DNA of 8,966 bases from Clostridia bacterium (GTDB taxonomy: Bacteria > Bacillota > Clostridia > Oscillospirales > CAG-382): assembly GCA_017501055.1 (NCBI GenBank), contig JAFVXP010000138.1, positions 1 to 8,966 on the forward strand, read 5' to 3'. The position numbers and the translations under genes were made by a program. The notes beneath the pieces are model-generated. The model searched no databases. It was given only the letters and a program-made list of their open reading frames with translations, and had not been told where the DNA came from. Every line of letters starts with the position of its first letter. Position 1 is the stretch's first letter. Positions 1-8,167 of this stretch are shown piece by piece.

Positions 1-1820
1 GGCGAAACACCGCTTATACGTGATGCTCTGCCGACGTTTTCGGGACGGAGGTTTTGAAGCTTCTGTGCCGCTTCAAGGCGAAGTCCCTTTATTGAGGTAT
101 AGTCTATGTCCTTGGGAAGACATTTTTCTTCAAGCTTTGAGAATCTTTCGACCTCTGCAAGCTGACGCTTGATATATCCAGAATATTTAATTTCAGTCTC
201 GGCACGGGAAAGAAGTATCTTATCATATTTTTCGATCTCGCCCGAAAGTGTCAAAACGTCGTTTACAGTAACACCTGGACGGCGCAAAAGCTCTGCTTTG
301 ACAATGCCCATACCCGTGCGCTCGTAACCGTATTTTTCATAAAGGTCGTCAAGCTCTTTACAAGCCTTTATACTGCTGTTTTCAAGCATTTCTATTAGGT
401 CGGATAGATCCTTCTCTGTCTTTAAGAACTTATGATAGCGTTCTTCGCTGACAAGACCGACGTTATATCCCTTCGGGAGAAGGCGTGTTTGTGCATTATC
501 CTGACGGAGAAGAAGGCGGTATTCACTTCTTGAGGTCATTATACGGTAGGGCTCGTTAGTTCCTTTTGTTACAAGGTCGTCAATGAGAGTTCCTATATAG
601 CTTTCGCTTCTTAAAAGCGTGAAGGGTTCTAACCCTTTAACCTTAAGTGCGGCATTTATACCTGCGACAAGTCCCTGTGCGGCAGCTTCTTCATATCCCG
701 AGCTTCCGTTGAACTGTCCTGCACCGAAAAGTCCGTTTATCGAACGGAATTCAAGGGTATTTTTAAGCTGTAACGGGTCACAGCAATCGTATTCTATTGC
801 ATAGGCGGTTCTCATAAATACTGCGTTTTCAAGTCCCTCTATGCTATGTACCAAATCAAGCTGGACCTCCTCGGGGAGCGAGCTTGAAAGACCTTGCAAA
901 TAGACCTCCTTCGTATCGTCGCCCATTGGCTCAACAAAGATCTGATGTCGTTCTTTATCGGCAAAGCGAACGACCTTGTCCTCTATACTCGGGCAATAAC
1001 GGGGTCCCGTACCGTGAATGACACCCGAATACAACGGAGAACGTGAAAGGTTTTCACGGATTATACGGTGGGTCTCTGCATTGGTATATGCAATATAGCA
1101 AGGAAGGCTGTTTTCACGAGAGGGTGCAAAGCCGAACATTGTAGGTTCTGCATCGCCGTCCTGACGTTCGAGCTTTGAATAGTCTATCGAATCGGCATGG
1201 ATCCTTGCAGGAGTACCCGTCTTGAAACGAACGAGCTTTACTCCAAGCTCTTTCAGCGAATCGACCAATCGGTTTGCAGGGAGAGTATTATCGGGACCCG
1301 AAGCATAGGCTTCTTCACCGACGATTATCCTTCCGCCGAGCGAGGTTCCCGTTGAGATGATAACGCATTTTGCGGGATAGAACGCACCGAACGAGGTGGT
1401 CACACCCGTAACACCGTTTTCATCGGCTTCGACAGAAACGACCTCCGATTGTTTAAGCACCAAATTTTCGGTGTTTTCTATGATATTCTTCATATAATTG
1501 CGGTATTTTACTCTATCCGCCTGCATACGCAAGGACCTTACGGCAGGACCTTTAGAGGCATTGAGCATACGGCTTTGAAGCATAACTTCGTTTGCCGCAC
1601 GTCCCATTTCACCGCCCAAAGCGTCTATCTCGAAAACGAGATGTCCCTTGCCCGTACCGCCGATAGAGGGGTTACAGGGAAGGTTTCCGACAAGGTCGAG
1701 CGTCAGAGTGAACAACGCTGTTTTAACACCCATACGTGCGCAAGCCAATGCAGCCTCTATGCCTGCATGTCCTGCGCCGATTACGGCTACGTCCAATTTT
1801 TCTGCTGTGTATTTCTGCAT
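1..1820 (-). CDS. mnmG: tRNA uridine-5-carboxymethylaminomethyl(34) synthesis enzyme MnmG (GidA), 3' end cut by window edge
   Basis: MnmG is the FAD-dependent partner of MnmE. Together they install the (carboxymethyl)aminomethyl group at C5 of wobble U34 in tRNAs reading split codon boxes, using methylene-tetrahydrofolate, GTP and NADH in the cytoplasm. I translated the minus strand from the ATG at 1820 and found 606 codons open to the window edge with no stop. Visible landmarks are the dinucleotide fold GAGHAG (15-20), CNPSIGG (49-55) with the conserved Cys49, KGHLVFEIDALGG (58-70), RYCPSIEDK (274-282) with Cys276 matching the catalytic Cys277 of E. coli, and the FAD-contacting GAGQFNGSSGYEEA (366-379). 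The last visible residues, RASRISGVSP, match the family's C-terminal region, so only about 15-25 residues are missing. AAGGA lies 6 bases before the start. The gene begins 12 bases after the mnmE stop, so the two are surely co-transcribed. Confidence 0.97.
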   Translation of the reverse strand, partial: MQKYTAEKLDVAVIGAGHAGIEAALACARMGVKTALFTLTLDLVGNLPCNPSIGGTGKGHLVFEIDALGGEMGRAANEVMLQSRMLNASKGPAVRSLRMQADRVKYRNYMKNIIENTENLVLKQSEVVSVEADENGVTGVTTSFGAFYPAKCVIISTGTSLGGRIIVGEEAYASGPDNTLPANRLVDSLKELGVKLVRFKTGTPARIHADSIDYSKLERQDGDAEPTMFGFAPSRENSLPCYIAYTNAETHRIIRENLSRSPLYSGVIHGTGPRYCPSIEDKVVRFADKERHQIFVEPMGDDTKEVYLQGLSSSLPEEVQLDLVHSIEGLENAVFMRTAYAIEYDCCDPLQLKNTLEFRSINGLFGAGQFNGSSGYEEAAAQGLVAGINAALKVKGLEPFTLLRSESYIGTLIDDLVTKGTNEPYRIMTSRSEYRLLLRQDNAQTRLLPKGYNVGLVSEERYHKFLKTEKDLSDLIEMLENSSIKACKELDDLYEKYGYERTGMGIVKAELLRRPGVTVNDVLTLSGEIEKYDKILLSRAETEIKYSGYIKRQLAEVERFSKLEEKCLPKDIDYTSIKGLRLEAAQKLQNLRPENVGRASRISGVS

Positions 1821-1832
1821 AATCGATTCCTT

Positions 1833-3191
1833 TTATTTTCCTACGCAAAAGCGTGAGAATATCTCGTTTACAATGTCTTCGCTGACCGTTCTTCCGTCGG
1901 CTTCGGCTATGGAAGAAAGCGCACGCTCGATATCCATTCCTGCGATATCCTGCGTGAAGCCGTCGAGTGCGTCTATTGCCGATTCAAGCGCTTCGGCGGC
2001 ATTTGCAACGGCGGCGCATTGACGTGCATTTACGACGATCTCATCGTTTTCCGTAATCTCGCCTGCACCGAACATTTGGGAAACTGTTTCTATGAGGGCT
2101 TCTATTCCCTCTCCGTTACGGGCACTTATTTTTATTACTCTTTCAAAGGGAAGGTTAAGCTCTTCGCTTGCAATATCCGTCTTGTTGACGATACAAACGG
2201 TCTTGTCTTCCTTTTGGCTTTCTTTGATTGCGTTTATAAGAGTTTTGTCGTCATCGTCCAAAGGTCTTGACGAATCGAAAACAGCAAGGACAAGACCCGA
2301 TTCCTCGATAGCCTTACGGCTTTTTTCAATACCGATCTTTTCAACGGTATCCTCGCTTTCACGGATACCTGCGGTATCGGAAAGACGCAATATCATATCG
2401 CCCAGACGTACCGTTTCGGTTACAACGTCACGGGTCGTGCCTGCAATATCGGTTACTATTGCCCTGTCTTCACCGCAAAGACGGTTTAAAAGCGAGCTTT
2501 TGCCCGTGTTCGGCTTGCCGACGATGGCGGTCACTATGCCTTCGCTTATTGCTCTGCCGTAGGTATGGCTGCTTTTTAATTTATCAAGGCGGCTTTTAAG
2601 CTCTGTAAGGCGGGAGCGCATTTCGGGAACAGAAACGTCGGTCATATCCTCGTCGGGATAATCGATATACGCATAGACCGAAGCGGCAAGGATACGGAGG
2701 GAATCGTATATCTCGCCAAGCGCACGGCTTAGTGAGCCGTTTGCCTGCTTTGAAGCGATACGCAGGTGGCGCTCGCTTTTTGAATCTATAATACCGCCTA
2801 TCGCTTCGGCTTGGGTTAACGATATTTTTCCGTTTATGAAGGCACGTCTTGTAAATTCGCCTGCGGTTGCCATTCGTGCACCGTTTTTTAATGCGGCGGA
2901 GAGAAGGTTTTGCGTTACGAGAGTACCGCCGTGGCAATAAAGCTCGGCAACGTTTTCACCCGTGAAGGAACGGGGGGATTCGAAGAGGATACATATACCG
3001 TCGTCGAAAATACCCTTTTCGTCACGGAAAGAGCCGTAATAGACCGTTCCGTGAAGTCTTTTTGCGAAGCGTTCCTTCGACGCAGGAACGAATATTTTTT
3101 CGGCAACGCTGAAAGCATCGCTTCCGCTTATTCTTATCATTGCCACACCGCCCTTACCGTAGGGCGTACCGATGGCAGCAATCGTACTCAT
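1833..3191 (-). CDS. mnmE: tRNA modification GTPase MnmE (TrmE)
   Basis: MnmE is the GTPase partner of MnmG in wobble-uridine modification. It binds the folate one-carbon donor and couples potassium-dependent GTP hydrolysis to the reaction. At 452 residues it has normal full length (E. coli 454). The N-terminal folate-binding domain (about 1-118) opens with the typical MSTIAAIGTPYGKGGVAMIR and includes FTGENVAELYCHGG (76-89). A helical domain flanks the inserted G domain (about 215-375). The G motifs are intact: G1 GKPNTGKS (225-232), G2 GTTRD (251-255), G3 DTAG (272-275) and G4 NKTD (336-339). The protein ends in CVGK (449-452), the family C-terminal Cys-x-Gly-Lys signature whose cysteine is needed for modification. 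The ATG at 3191 has GGAG eight bases upstream and a near-consensus promoter before that. The stop is TAA. It is the first gene of the mnmE-mnmG operon, transcribed divergently from secA. Confidence 0.98.
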   Translation of the reverse strand: MSTIAAIGTPYGKGGVAMIRISGSDAFSVAEKIFVPASKERFAKRLHGTVYYGSFRDEKGIFDDGICILFESPRSFTGENVAELYCHGGTLVTQNLLSAALKNGARMATAGEFTRRAFINGKISLTQAEAIGGIIDSKSERHLRIASKQANGSLSRALGEIYDSLRILAASVYAYIDYPDEDMTDVSVPEMRSRLTELKSRLDKLKSSHTYGRAISEGIVTAIVGKPNTGKSSLLNRLCGEDRAIVTDIAGTTRDVVTETVRLGDMILRLSDTAGIRESEDTVEKIGIEKSRKAIEESGLVLAVFDSSRPLDDDDKTLINAIKESQKEDKTVCIVNKTDIASEELNLPFERVIKISARNGEGIEALIETVSQMFGAGEITENDEIVVNARQCAAVANAAEALESAIDALDGFTQDIAGMDIERALSSIAEADGRTVSEDIVNEIFSRFCVGK

Positions 3192-3222
3192 AACACAATC
3201 TCCATAAACACGTATTCAATCT

Positions 3223-3251
3223 ATTATACTTCATTTTTTGCGTTATTGCAA
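3223..3251 (-). promoter_or_regulatory. Predicted sigma-A type promoter of mnmE-mnmG
   Basis: On the minus strand, TTGCAA (3251-3246) and a perfect TATAAT (3228-3223) are separated by exactly 17 bases. Transcription would begin near 3216, giving a leader of about 25 bases that contains the GGAG ribosome binding site (about 3200-3203) before the mnmE ATG at 3191. This is the best promoter match in the divergent region. Confidence 0.75.
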
Positions 3252-3278
3252 TTATTTTTACAAATAACTGTATACTTT

Positions 3279-3307
3279 TTGTAAGATATATGTTAATATA
3301 CTATATG
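3279..3307 (+). promoter_or_regulatory. Candidate secA promoter
   Basis: The secA upstream region is very AT-rich and offers several weak boxes. The best-spaced pair I see is TTGTAA (3279-3284) and TATATG (3302-3307) with a 17-base spacer. An alternative is TATACT (3271-3276), 19 bases after the palindromic TTGCAA (3246-3251) that also serves mnmE on the other strand. Transcription from the first pair would start near 3314. The exact promoter is uncertain. Confidence 0.35.
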
Positions 3308-3330
3308 TAAAAATATGCACTTCCGTAAAA

Positions 3331-3335
3331 AGGAG
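3331..3335 (+). promoter_or_regulatory. secA ribosome binding site
   Basis: AGGAG lies 7 bases before the ATG at 3343. This supports that start, which gives the usual SecA N-terminus (MSLFTKIFGTYSDKQLKK). Confidence 0.85.
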
Positions 3336-3342
3336 CGATAAA

Positions 3343-6081
3343 ATGTCTTTATTTACAAAAATCTTTGGTACTTACAGCGACAAACAGCTTAAAAAGATTG
3401 AGCCTATCGTTCAGAAGATAGAAGCTCTTTCTGATAAATATGCCAACATGAGCGAATCCGAGCTTAGAGGTCAGACAGATATTCTCAAGGGCAGACTTAA
3501 TAACGGTGAAACGCTTGACGATATTCTTCCCGAGGCTTTTGCAACGGTCAGGGAGGCTTCTTGGCGTGTGCTTGGAAAGAAGCATTACAGAGTTCAGCTT
3601 ATAGGCGGTATCGTTATACATCAAGGCAGAATTGCCGAAATGAGAACCGGTGAAGGTAAGACCCTTATGGCTACCCTTCCCGCATATCTCAACGCACTTT
3701 CGGGCAAGGGAGTTCATATCGTTACCGTTAACGATTACCTTGCAAAGCGTGACAGCGAATGGATGGGTAATATTTACAGATATTTAGGTCTTGAGGTTGG
3801 TCTTATCATTCAAGGTCTTGATACAAAAGAACGTCAAAAGGCTTACAACGCCGACATTACCTACGGTACGAACAACGAATTCGGCTTTGACTATCTTCGT
3901 GACAATATGGTGGTTTATAAAAACCAAATTGCACAGCGTGGTCACGAATTTGCCATTGTCGACGAGGTTGACTCTATCCTCATTGACGAAGCACGTACCC
4001 CTCTTATCATTTCGGGTGCGGGCGGTGAATCGAGCGAGATGTATAAAAAGGCCGACGAATTCGTTCGCAGGCTTAAATGCTATCGCATTAAGGAATTCGA
4101 TTCCAAGCGCAGCGACGAGGACATCGCAGAGGATTATATCGTTGACGAAAAGGCAAGAAGCTGTATGTTTACGGCAAACGGTCTTGCGAAAGCCGAAAAG
4201 CATTTCGGCATTGAAAACATCGGTGAAGGCGAGCATTCCGAGCTTATGCATTACCTCAACAACGCTATCCGTGCAAGAGGTATTATGCAACGTGACATCG
4301 ATTACGTTATGCAGGACGGCAAGGTCGTTATTGTCGATTCCTTCACGGGACGTATTATGCCGAGCAGACGTTTCTCTAACGGTCTCCACCAAGCTATTGA
4401 AGCAAAGGAAGGCGTTACCGTTCAGAACGAAAACAGAACTCAGGCGACGGTTACGTTCCAGAACTACTTTAGAAAATACAAAAAGCTTTCCGGTATGACG
4501 GGTACGGCTCTTACCGAGGAAGACGAATTCCGTGAAATTTATGCGCTTGACGTTGTCGTTATCCCGACAAACAAGCCTATGATAAGAAAAGACCACAACG
4601 ACGTGGTCTACAAGACCGTCAACGGCAAGATTGAAGCTATTATCAATCAGATCCAGGAATGCCGTTCCAAGGGACAGCCCGTGCTTGTGGGTACGGTCTC
4701 GGTTGACAAAAGTGAATTTCTTTCCAAGATTTTAAAGGCAAGAAACATTCCGCACAACGTACTCAATGCAAAATACCACGAAAAGGAAGCAGAGATAATT
4801 GCATAGGCAGGCAAGCTTGGTGCCGTTACGATCTCCACCAACATGGCGGGCAGAGGTACCGACATTATGCTTGGCGGTAACTCGGAATTTCTTGCAAAGG
4901 ACACGCTCCGCAAGGAAGGTCTTGACGATTATATGCTTTACGAGGCGACCAATTTCGGTATGACCGACGACCCCGAGATCCTTGCCGCAAGAAAGCATTT
5001 TGAAGAGCTTAAAGAGGAATTTGAAAAGGATATTCGCATTGAAGCGGAAAAGGTTAGAGAAGCGGGCGGTCTTTTCATTCTCGGTACGGAACGCCACGAA
5101 AGCCGTCGTATCGATAACCAGCTTCGCGGACGTGCAGGCCGTCAGGGTGACCCCGGCGAAAGTAAATTCTTCCTTTCGATGCAGGACGACCTTATGCGTC
5201 TTTTCGGTGCAGACAGAATTATAGGCATTGTCGATACATTAAAGCTCCCCGAAGACCAGCCTATCGACGCAGGTATTCTTTCAAACTCCATTGAAAATGC
5301 ACAAATGCGTATTGAAGGCGGTAACTCCGAACGCAGAAAGAACGTTCTTCAGTATGACGACGTAATGAATCAACAGCGTGAACGCATCTACGCTCAGCGC
5401 CGTTCAGTTCTTAACGACGACGATATTTCCGCAACCATTCGCAAGATGATGAGCAGTTATATTTCCGAAACGGTGGGCACGTATACAACCTCCGACGTTG
5501 CAGACGAATGGGATTTTGACGGAATCCGCAACGAATTTAACGGTCTTCTTTGCGACGCAAACGACTTTAGATACAGTCAGGCAGATCTTGCAACGCTTTC
5601 TCAGGAAGACATCATCTCCATTCTTGAAGAACGTGCAAGCAAGGCGCTTGACAAGCAGGAAGAGATATTCACTCCCGAGGTCTTCCGTGAAGTCGAACGT
5701 GCAATATTGTTGCGCAACGTCGATTCCCGTTGGGTCGACCACATCGACGCTATGGACGACCTTATAGGAAGTGTAGGCTTGAATGCATACGCACAGCGCA
5801 ACCCTGTTACCGAATATAAGATCCAGGGCGGTGCGATGTACGACGAAATGATCACGGAAATACATTCGGGCACGGCAAGAATGCTTCTCACCGTAAAACC
5901 CCGTCCCGAAGCTACCGAAAGAAAGCAGATCCTTAACGGTTCGGCTTCATTGAAGGGAGAGGGCGGACAAAAGGTTAAGCCCACCCCCGTTAAGAAGACG
6001 GAAAAGGTCGGCCCGAACGACCCCTGCCCCTGCGGTAGCGGTAAAAAATATAAAAAATGCTGTCAGGGCAAGGAAAATTAA
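3343..6081 (+). CDS. secA: Preprotein translocase ATPase SecA, interrupted by an in-frame TAG at codon 488
   Basis: SecA is the essential motor ATPase that pushes preproteins through SecYEG. The frame spans 912 codons, normal for the family. It is open from 3343 to a TAG at 4804-4806, then continues in the same frame to TAA at 6079-6081. Motifs on both sides are intact. Before the TAG are Walker A TGEGKT (102-107), Walker B VDEVDSILIDEARTP (206-220), the preprotein cross-linking domain (about 225-370) and SGMTGTA (383-389). After it are GRGTD (503-507), RGRAGRQGDPG (595-605) with the arginine finger, the helical wing and scaffold (about 620-850), and a SEC-C zinc motif CPCGSG..KKCC (895-907). 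The TAG lies inside the second nucleotide-binding fold. The first internal ATG after it, at 4843, has no ribosome binding site and would start at GRGTD, so a second independent protein is unlikely. Readthrough, suppression, recoding, true mutation and sequence error all remain possible. The sequence upstream of the TAG encodes 487 residues that could not work as SecA alone. Confidence 0.95.
4804..4806 (+). other. In-frame amber (TAG) codon within secA
   Basis: The codon order here is GAG-ATA-ATT-GCA-TAG-GCA-GGC-AAG, read as Glu-Ile-Ile-Ala-stop-Ala-Gly-Lys. SecA proteins commonly have Ile-Val/Ile-Ala-Gln-Ala-Gly at this place (E. coli IVAQAG), and B. subtilis has Glu here. The amber codon therefore replaces a Gln (CAG to TAG, one transition) or, less likely, a Glu (GAG to TAG). 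Frame and homology are unbroken on both sides. I found no strong hairpin directly downstream that would suggest a recoding element. Confidence 0.97.
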
Positions 6082-6101
6082 AAGATTTATTGATTATCAG
6101 C

Positions 6102-6105
6102 GAGG
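6102..6105 (+). promoter_or_regulatory. Ribosome binding site of the first membrane protein gene
   Basis: GAGG is 8 bases before the ATG at 6114. No promoter or terminator is visible in the 32 bases after the secA stop, which supports translation from a secA read-on transcript. Confidence 0.6.
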
Positions 6106-6113
6106 TTTAAAAT

Positions 6114-6758
6114 ATGGGATTCGGTGTTGCATTATTCGGATACGGCTTTTTGCTTCTTAACGAGGTTGGCGGTGCGCTTTTCGGCGTACTCCTGCTTGCA
6201 TACGGATTCTTCCTCGCTTCCCGTCTTGAAGCAGGCTTTTTGAAAGCCTCCGTAAGCTCGTTATTTATGCTTCCGAGAGGAATTTTGTTATTTCTCGACA
6301 TTTTGGGAATAGTAGATATCGACACGCTTCCGACGGTTAACGTAATTACGTTTATACTCTATCTTTCGGCTTGGGCGTTAATGTCGTATTTCTGGTTGAG
6401 CTCGGTTGCAAAAATCGCAAGAGAATGCAAAGCAGAAAAGCTTGAAGGCCAAGCAAGAAAACGTCTTGTTTTCACGGTTTTTGCCATTTCCATTGCATTG
6501 TTCGCAGGAATCGCAAATCTTTTGGGAGTTCTCGGCGAGCTTGCATTTATGGTTTCATCGGCGCAGTATATTCTTCAGTATGCGGTTATAATCGTTAACA
6601 TAATTTTCTTGCATACCTGCTTTGTTCTTATAACGAGCGAGGCTCAATATCAGCAGGACAAGCAACAGTTGGCGGCCGAACGTGCAAAAGCTATTGAAAA
6701 GAGATATAACGAAAAGCAGGAGGTTGAAAGAAAAATTGAAAAGCGAAAGAAAAAATAA
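6114..6758 (+). CDS. Multi-pass membrane protein of unknown function (214 aa)
   Basis: I do not recognise the family. The protein is strongly hydrophobic, with predicted membrane segments at about 3-36 (a hairpin of one or two helices), 46-66, 75-97, 118-141 and 147-174. It ends in a charged, Gln/Lys/Glu-rich tail (175-214) that could form a coiled coil and finishes in KKRKKK-like basic residues, probably cytoplasmic. There is no signal peptide or catalytic motif that I can identify. The gene follows secA by 32 bases and overlaps the next gene, so the three may form one transcript; this need not mean a role in secretion. Its N-terminal hairpin and the loop SSVAKIARECKAEKL (96-110) resemble the arrangement in the downstream protein, so the two may be diverged paralogues. 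The stop is TAA. Confidence 0.85.
   Translation: MGFGVALFGYGFLLLNEVGGALFGVLLLAYGFFLASRLEAGFLKASVSSLFMLPRGILLFLDILGIVDIDTLPTVNVITFILYLSAWALMSYFWLSSVAKIARECKAEKLEGQARKRLVFTVFAISIALFAGIANLLGVLGELAFMVSSAQYILQYAVIIVNIIFLHTCFVLITSEAQYQQDKQQLAAERAKAIEKRYNEKQEVERKIEKRKKK
6718..6723 (+). promoter_or_regulatory. Ribosome binding site deciding the TTG start of the second membrane protein gene
   Basis: A full AGGAGG lies inside the end of the preceding gene. It is 12 bases before the in-frame TTG at 6736 and directly abuts another in-frame TTG at 6724, which is too close to use. The more upstream GTG at 6682 has no comparable site. This favours 6736. Confidence 0.55.
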
Positions 6759-8019
6759 AAGCGTTTCGAGCAAAAGCCGTTTTCTTATAATTTTCGGTTT
6801 TTTGTTTTTCATCAATCCCGTACCTGCAAACGTCGATATACTTCCCGACGTCTTTGGCTGTGCTTTGCTGTTTTTCGGCTTGACACAGCTTGCATATTTT
6901 GACGGTTCGGTCGATAACGCAAGAAAAACGCTTATATACCTCTTTGTGACCGAAGCAGTAAAGCTTCTTTTGACAAAGCCGATGCTGGCAACGGAGATCG
7001 GTTCCAACAGAATGCTTGCGGCGACGGCGTTTTCGATTATTGAAGGTATTATCTACATTATATTTTTCAGGCAGTTGTTCGGCGGTATTTCTTATTTTGC
7101 GATGAGAAATAACTGCAATAAAACACTTAAGAATTGCGAAAATATTTCGCTCCTCTCCTATCTTGCGTTTTTCTCCCGTATTGCGGCAACTCTTCTGCCG
7201 GAATTGATTTCGATAATCGAGCTTAGAATTTATACCGAAACCGATTTTGACGTTATTGACACGATAACCGACATCGTTTCAATAAAGCCGATTCTTACGA
7301 TTATGCTTTCTATGCTTGCATTCGGCACGGCGGTTATTTGGTTTTTCAATTCAATTAAATTCTTCAACACCTTCCACAGCGAAGCAAGTGAAACGCTCGA
7401 CACCCGTTATACGGTGGAATATTCCGAGCAACCCGATTCCGTCCGTATTAAGCGTTTGAGAATGGGTAAATATGCAATCTATTTTTCGTTGTTTTTCCTT
7501 TTTGACATCAGCTTTGACGGGGTGCGTGCAATTCCCGCATCGTTAACCTTCCTTTTGCTTTTTGCTTCCTGCTTTTTCTTTGATAAAATATGTGAATTCA
7601 AAAAGACTAAAATACTTGCTATCCCTGCGTTTTTGTTGATGATAGCTTCGGAATGGTTCAGAACGGAATTTAACCCGAACGGTGCCGTCGTTATTTATGA
7701 AACGGCGCTCTGGAAGGTCATTGTCGGTGCTGTTATTGCAATTTTAACCGCTTTCGTATCCATGCTTTGCATACGTTTTTTCCTTATGGAAGCACAAAAT
7801 CTTTCGGCATCGCTTGGCAGTGAAAGGTTTTCCATCTCAATTTGTTGGATTTCTTTTTGCGTGTTTACGGTTTTATGGGGTATTGGGCTTGCGGTCCCTT
7901 ATTTATATCCCTTTACGGTCACGGCAAGATATGTTGCCGTTATAGTTTTCATCTACAAAACGGCAAAGATTTTTTCTGTCATTTACGAGGAAGAAGAGGC
8001 TCGCTTTATCCTTAAATAG
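6736..8019 (+). CDS. Multi-pass membrane protein of unknown function with an apparent internal duplication (about 427 aa)
   Basis: I do not recognise the family. No ATG is available near the 5' end. I chose TTG at 6736 from the AGGAGG upstream, giving a 23-base overlap with the previous gene; GTG at 6682 would add 18 residues. From 6736 the protein has a basic N-terminus (1-15) and about twelve hydrophobic stretches: near 15-27, 36-54, 64-80, 97-120, 138-160, 184-210, then 245-258, 268-283, 291-307, 325-350, 366-390 and 396-414. A charged loop (about 211-244) divides it into two halves that appear related: FGFLFFINPVPANVDILPD (20-38) with the helix after it, against FSLFFLFDISFDGVRAIPA (250-268). 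The ANVDILPD motif beside a helix resembles uncharacterised clostridial membrane proteins. It ends with an acidic tail (YEEEEARFILK) and a TAG stop lying in a terminator-like hairpin. Transport, sensing or envelope roles are all possible, and none is shown. Confidence 0.82.
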   Translation: MKSERKNKSVSSKSRFLIIFGFLFFINPVPANVDILPDVFGCALLFFGLTQLAYFDGSVDNARKTLIYLFVTEAVKLLLTKPMLATEIGSNRMLAATAFSIIEGIIYIIFFRQLFGGISYFAMRNNCNKTLKNCENISLLSYLAFFSRIAATLLPELISIIELRIYTETDFDVIDTITDIVSIKPILTIMLSMLAFGTAVIWFFNSIKFFNTFHSEASETLDTRYTVEYSEQPDSVRIKRLRMGKYAIYFSLFFLFDISFDGVRAIPASLTFLLLFASCFFFDKICEFKKTKILAIPAFLLMIASEWFRTEFNPNGAVVIYETALWKVIVGAVIAILTAFVSMLCIRFFLMEAQNLSASLGSERFSISICWISFCVFTVLWGIGLAVPYLYPFTVTARYVAVIVFIYKTAKIFSVIYEEEEARFILK

Positions 8020-8037
8020 CGTGTTTGCTATTTTATT
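8014..8037 (+). terminator. Weak intrinsic terminator-like hairpin at the end of the secA-side transcript
   Basis: A perfect 7-base inverted repeat, AAATAGC (8014-8020) and GCTATTT (8027-8033), with a 6-base loop is followed by TTATT. The stem is AT-rich and the T tract is partly within it, so it would be a weak terminator. It includes the TAG stop of the preceding gene. Confidence 0.4.
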
Positions 8038-8094
8038 AAAGAGAGATTGGCAAAAATTTAACAAAATTTTATTGATAAAATACGCAAAAAGATA

Positions 8095-8126
8095 TTGAAA
8101 TAAAATAAAACTTGTGTTATTATAAT
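8095..8126 (+). promoter_or_regulatory. Predicted promoter of the cohesin-like protein gene
   Basis: TTGAAA (8095-8100) is followed after 17 bases by TATTAT (8118-8123). It overlaps a perfect TATAAT (8121-8126) that would have a 20-base spacer. Either gives a start near 8130 and a leader of about 85 bases. The surrounding 8020-8120 stretch is very AT-rich with no other gene. Confidence 0.6.
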
Positions 8127-8167
8127 ACGTGAAATAACATCGAATCTAAAACGATGAAAAAAACATA

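Noticed and set aside
1449..2562. Several plus-strand open frames opposite mnmG and mnmE
   Set aside because: The minus-strand frames match MnmG and MnmE end to end with all motifs, so the plus-strand frames are shadows.
3784..4596. A 270-codon open frame on the minus strand inside secA, and another at 5404-5865
   Set aside because: Both lie fully opposite strongly conserved SecA coding sequence, have no ribosome binding site or recognisable protein sequence, and are expected shadows of the biased codon use.
4804..4880. Pyrrolysine or other recoding element after the secA TAG
   Set aside because: Only 4-base stems such as GGCA/TGCC are visible, and the position is Gln or Glu in relatives rather than a site known for pyrrolysine.
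4843..6081. A separate downstream gene encoding the C-terminal half of SecA (split SecA)
   Set aside because: The ATG at 4843 has no ribosome binding site, begins within the ATPase fold right at motif V, and is in the same frame as the upstream part. One interrupted gene explains it better.
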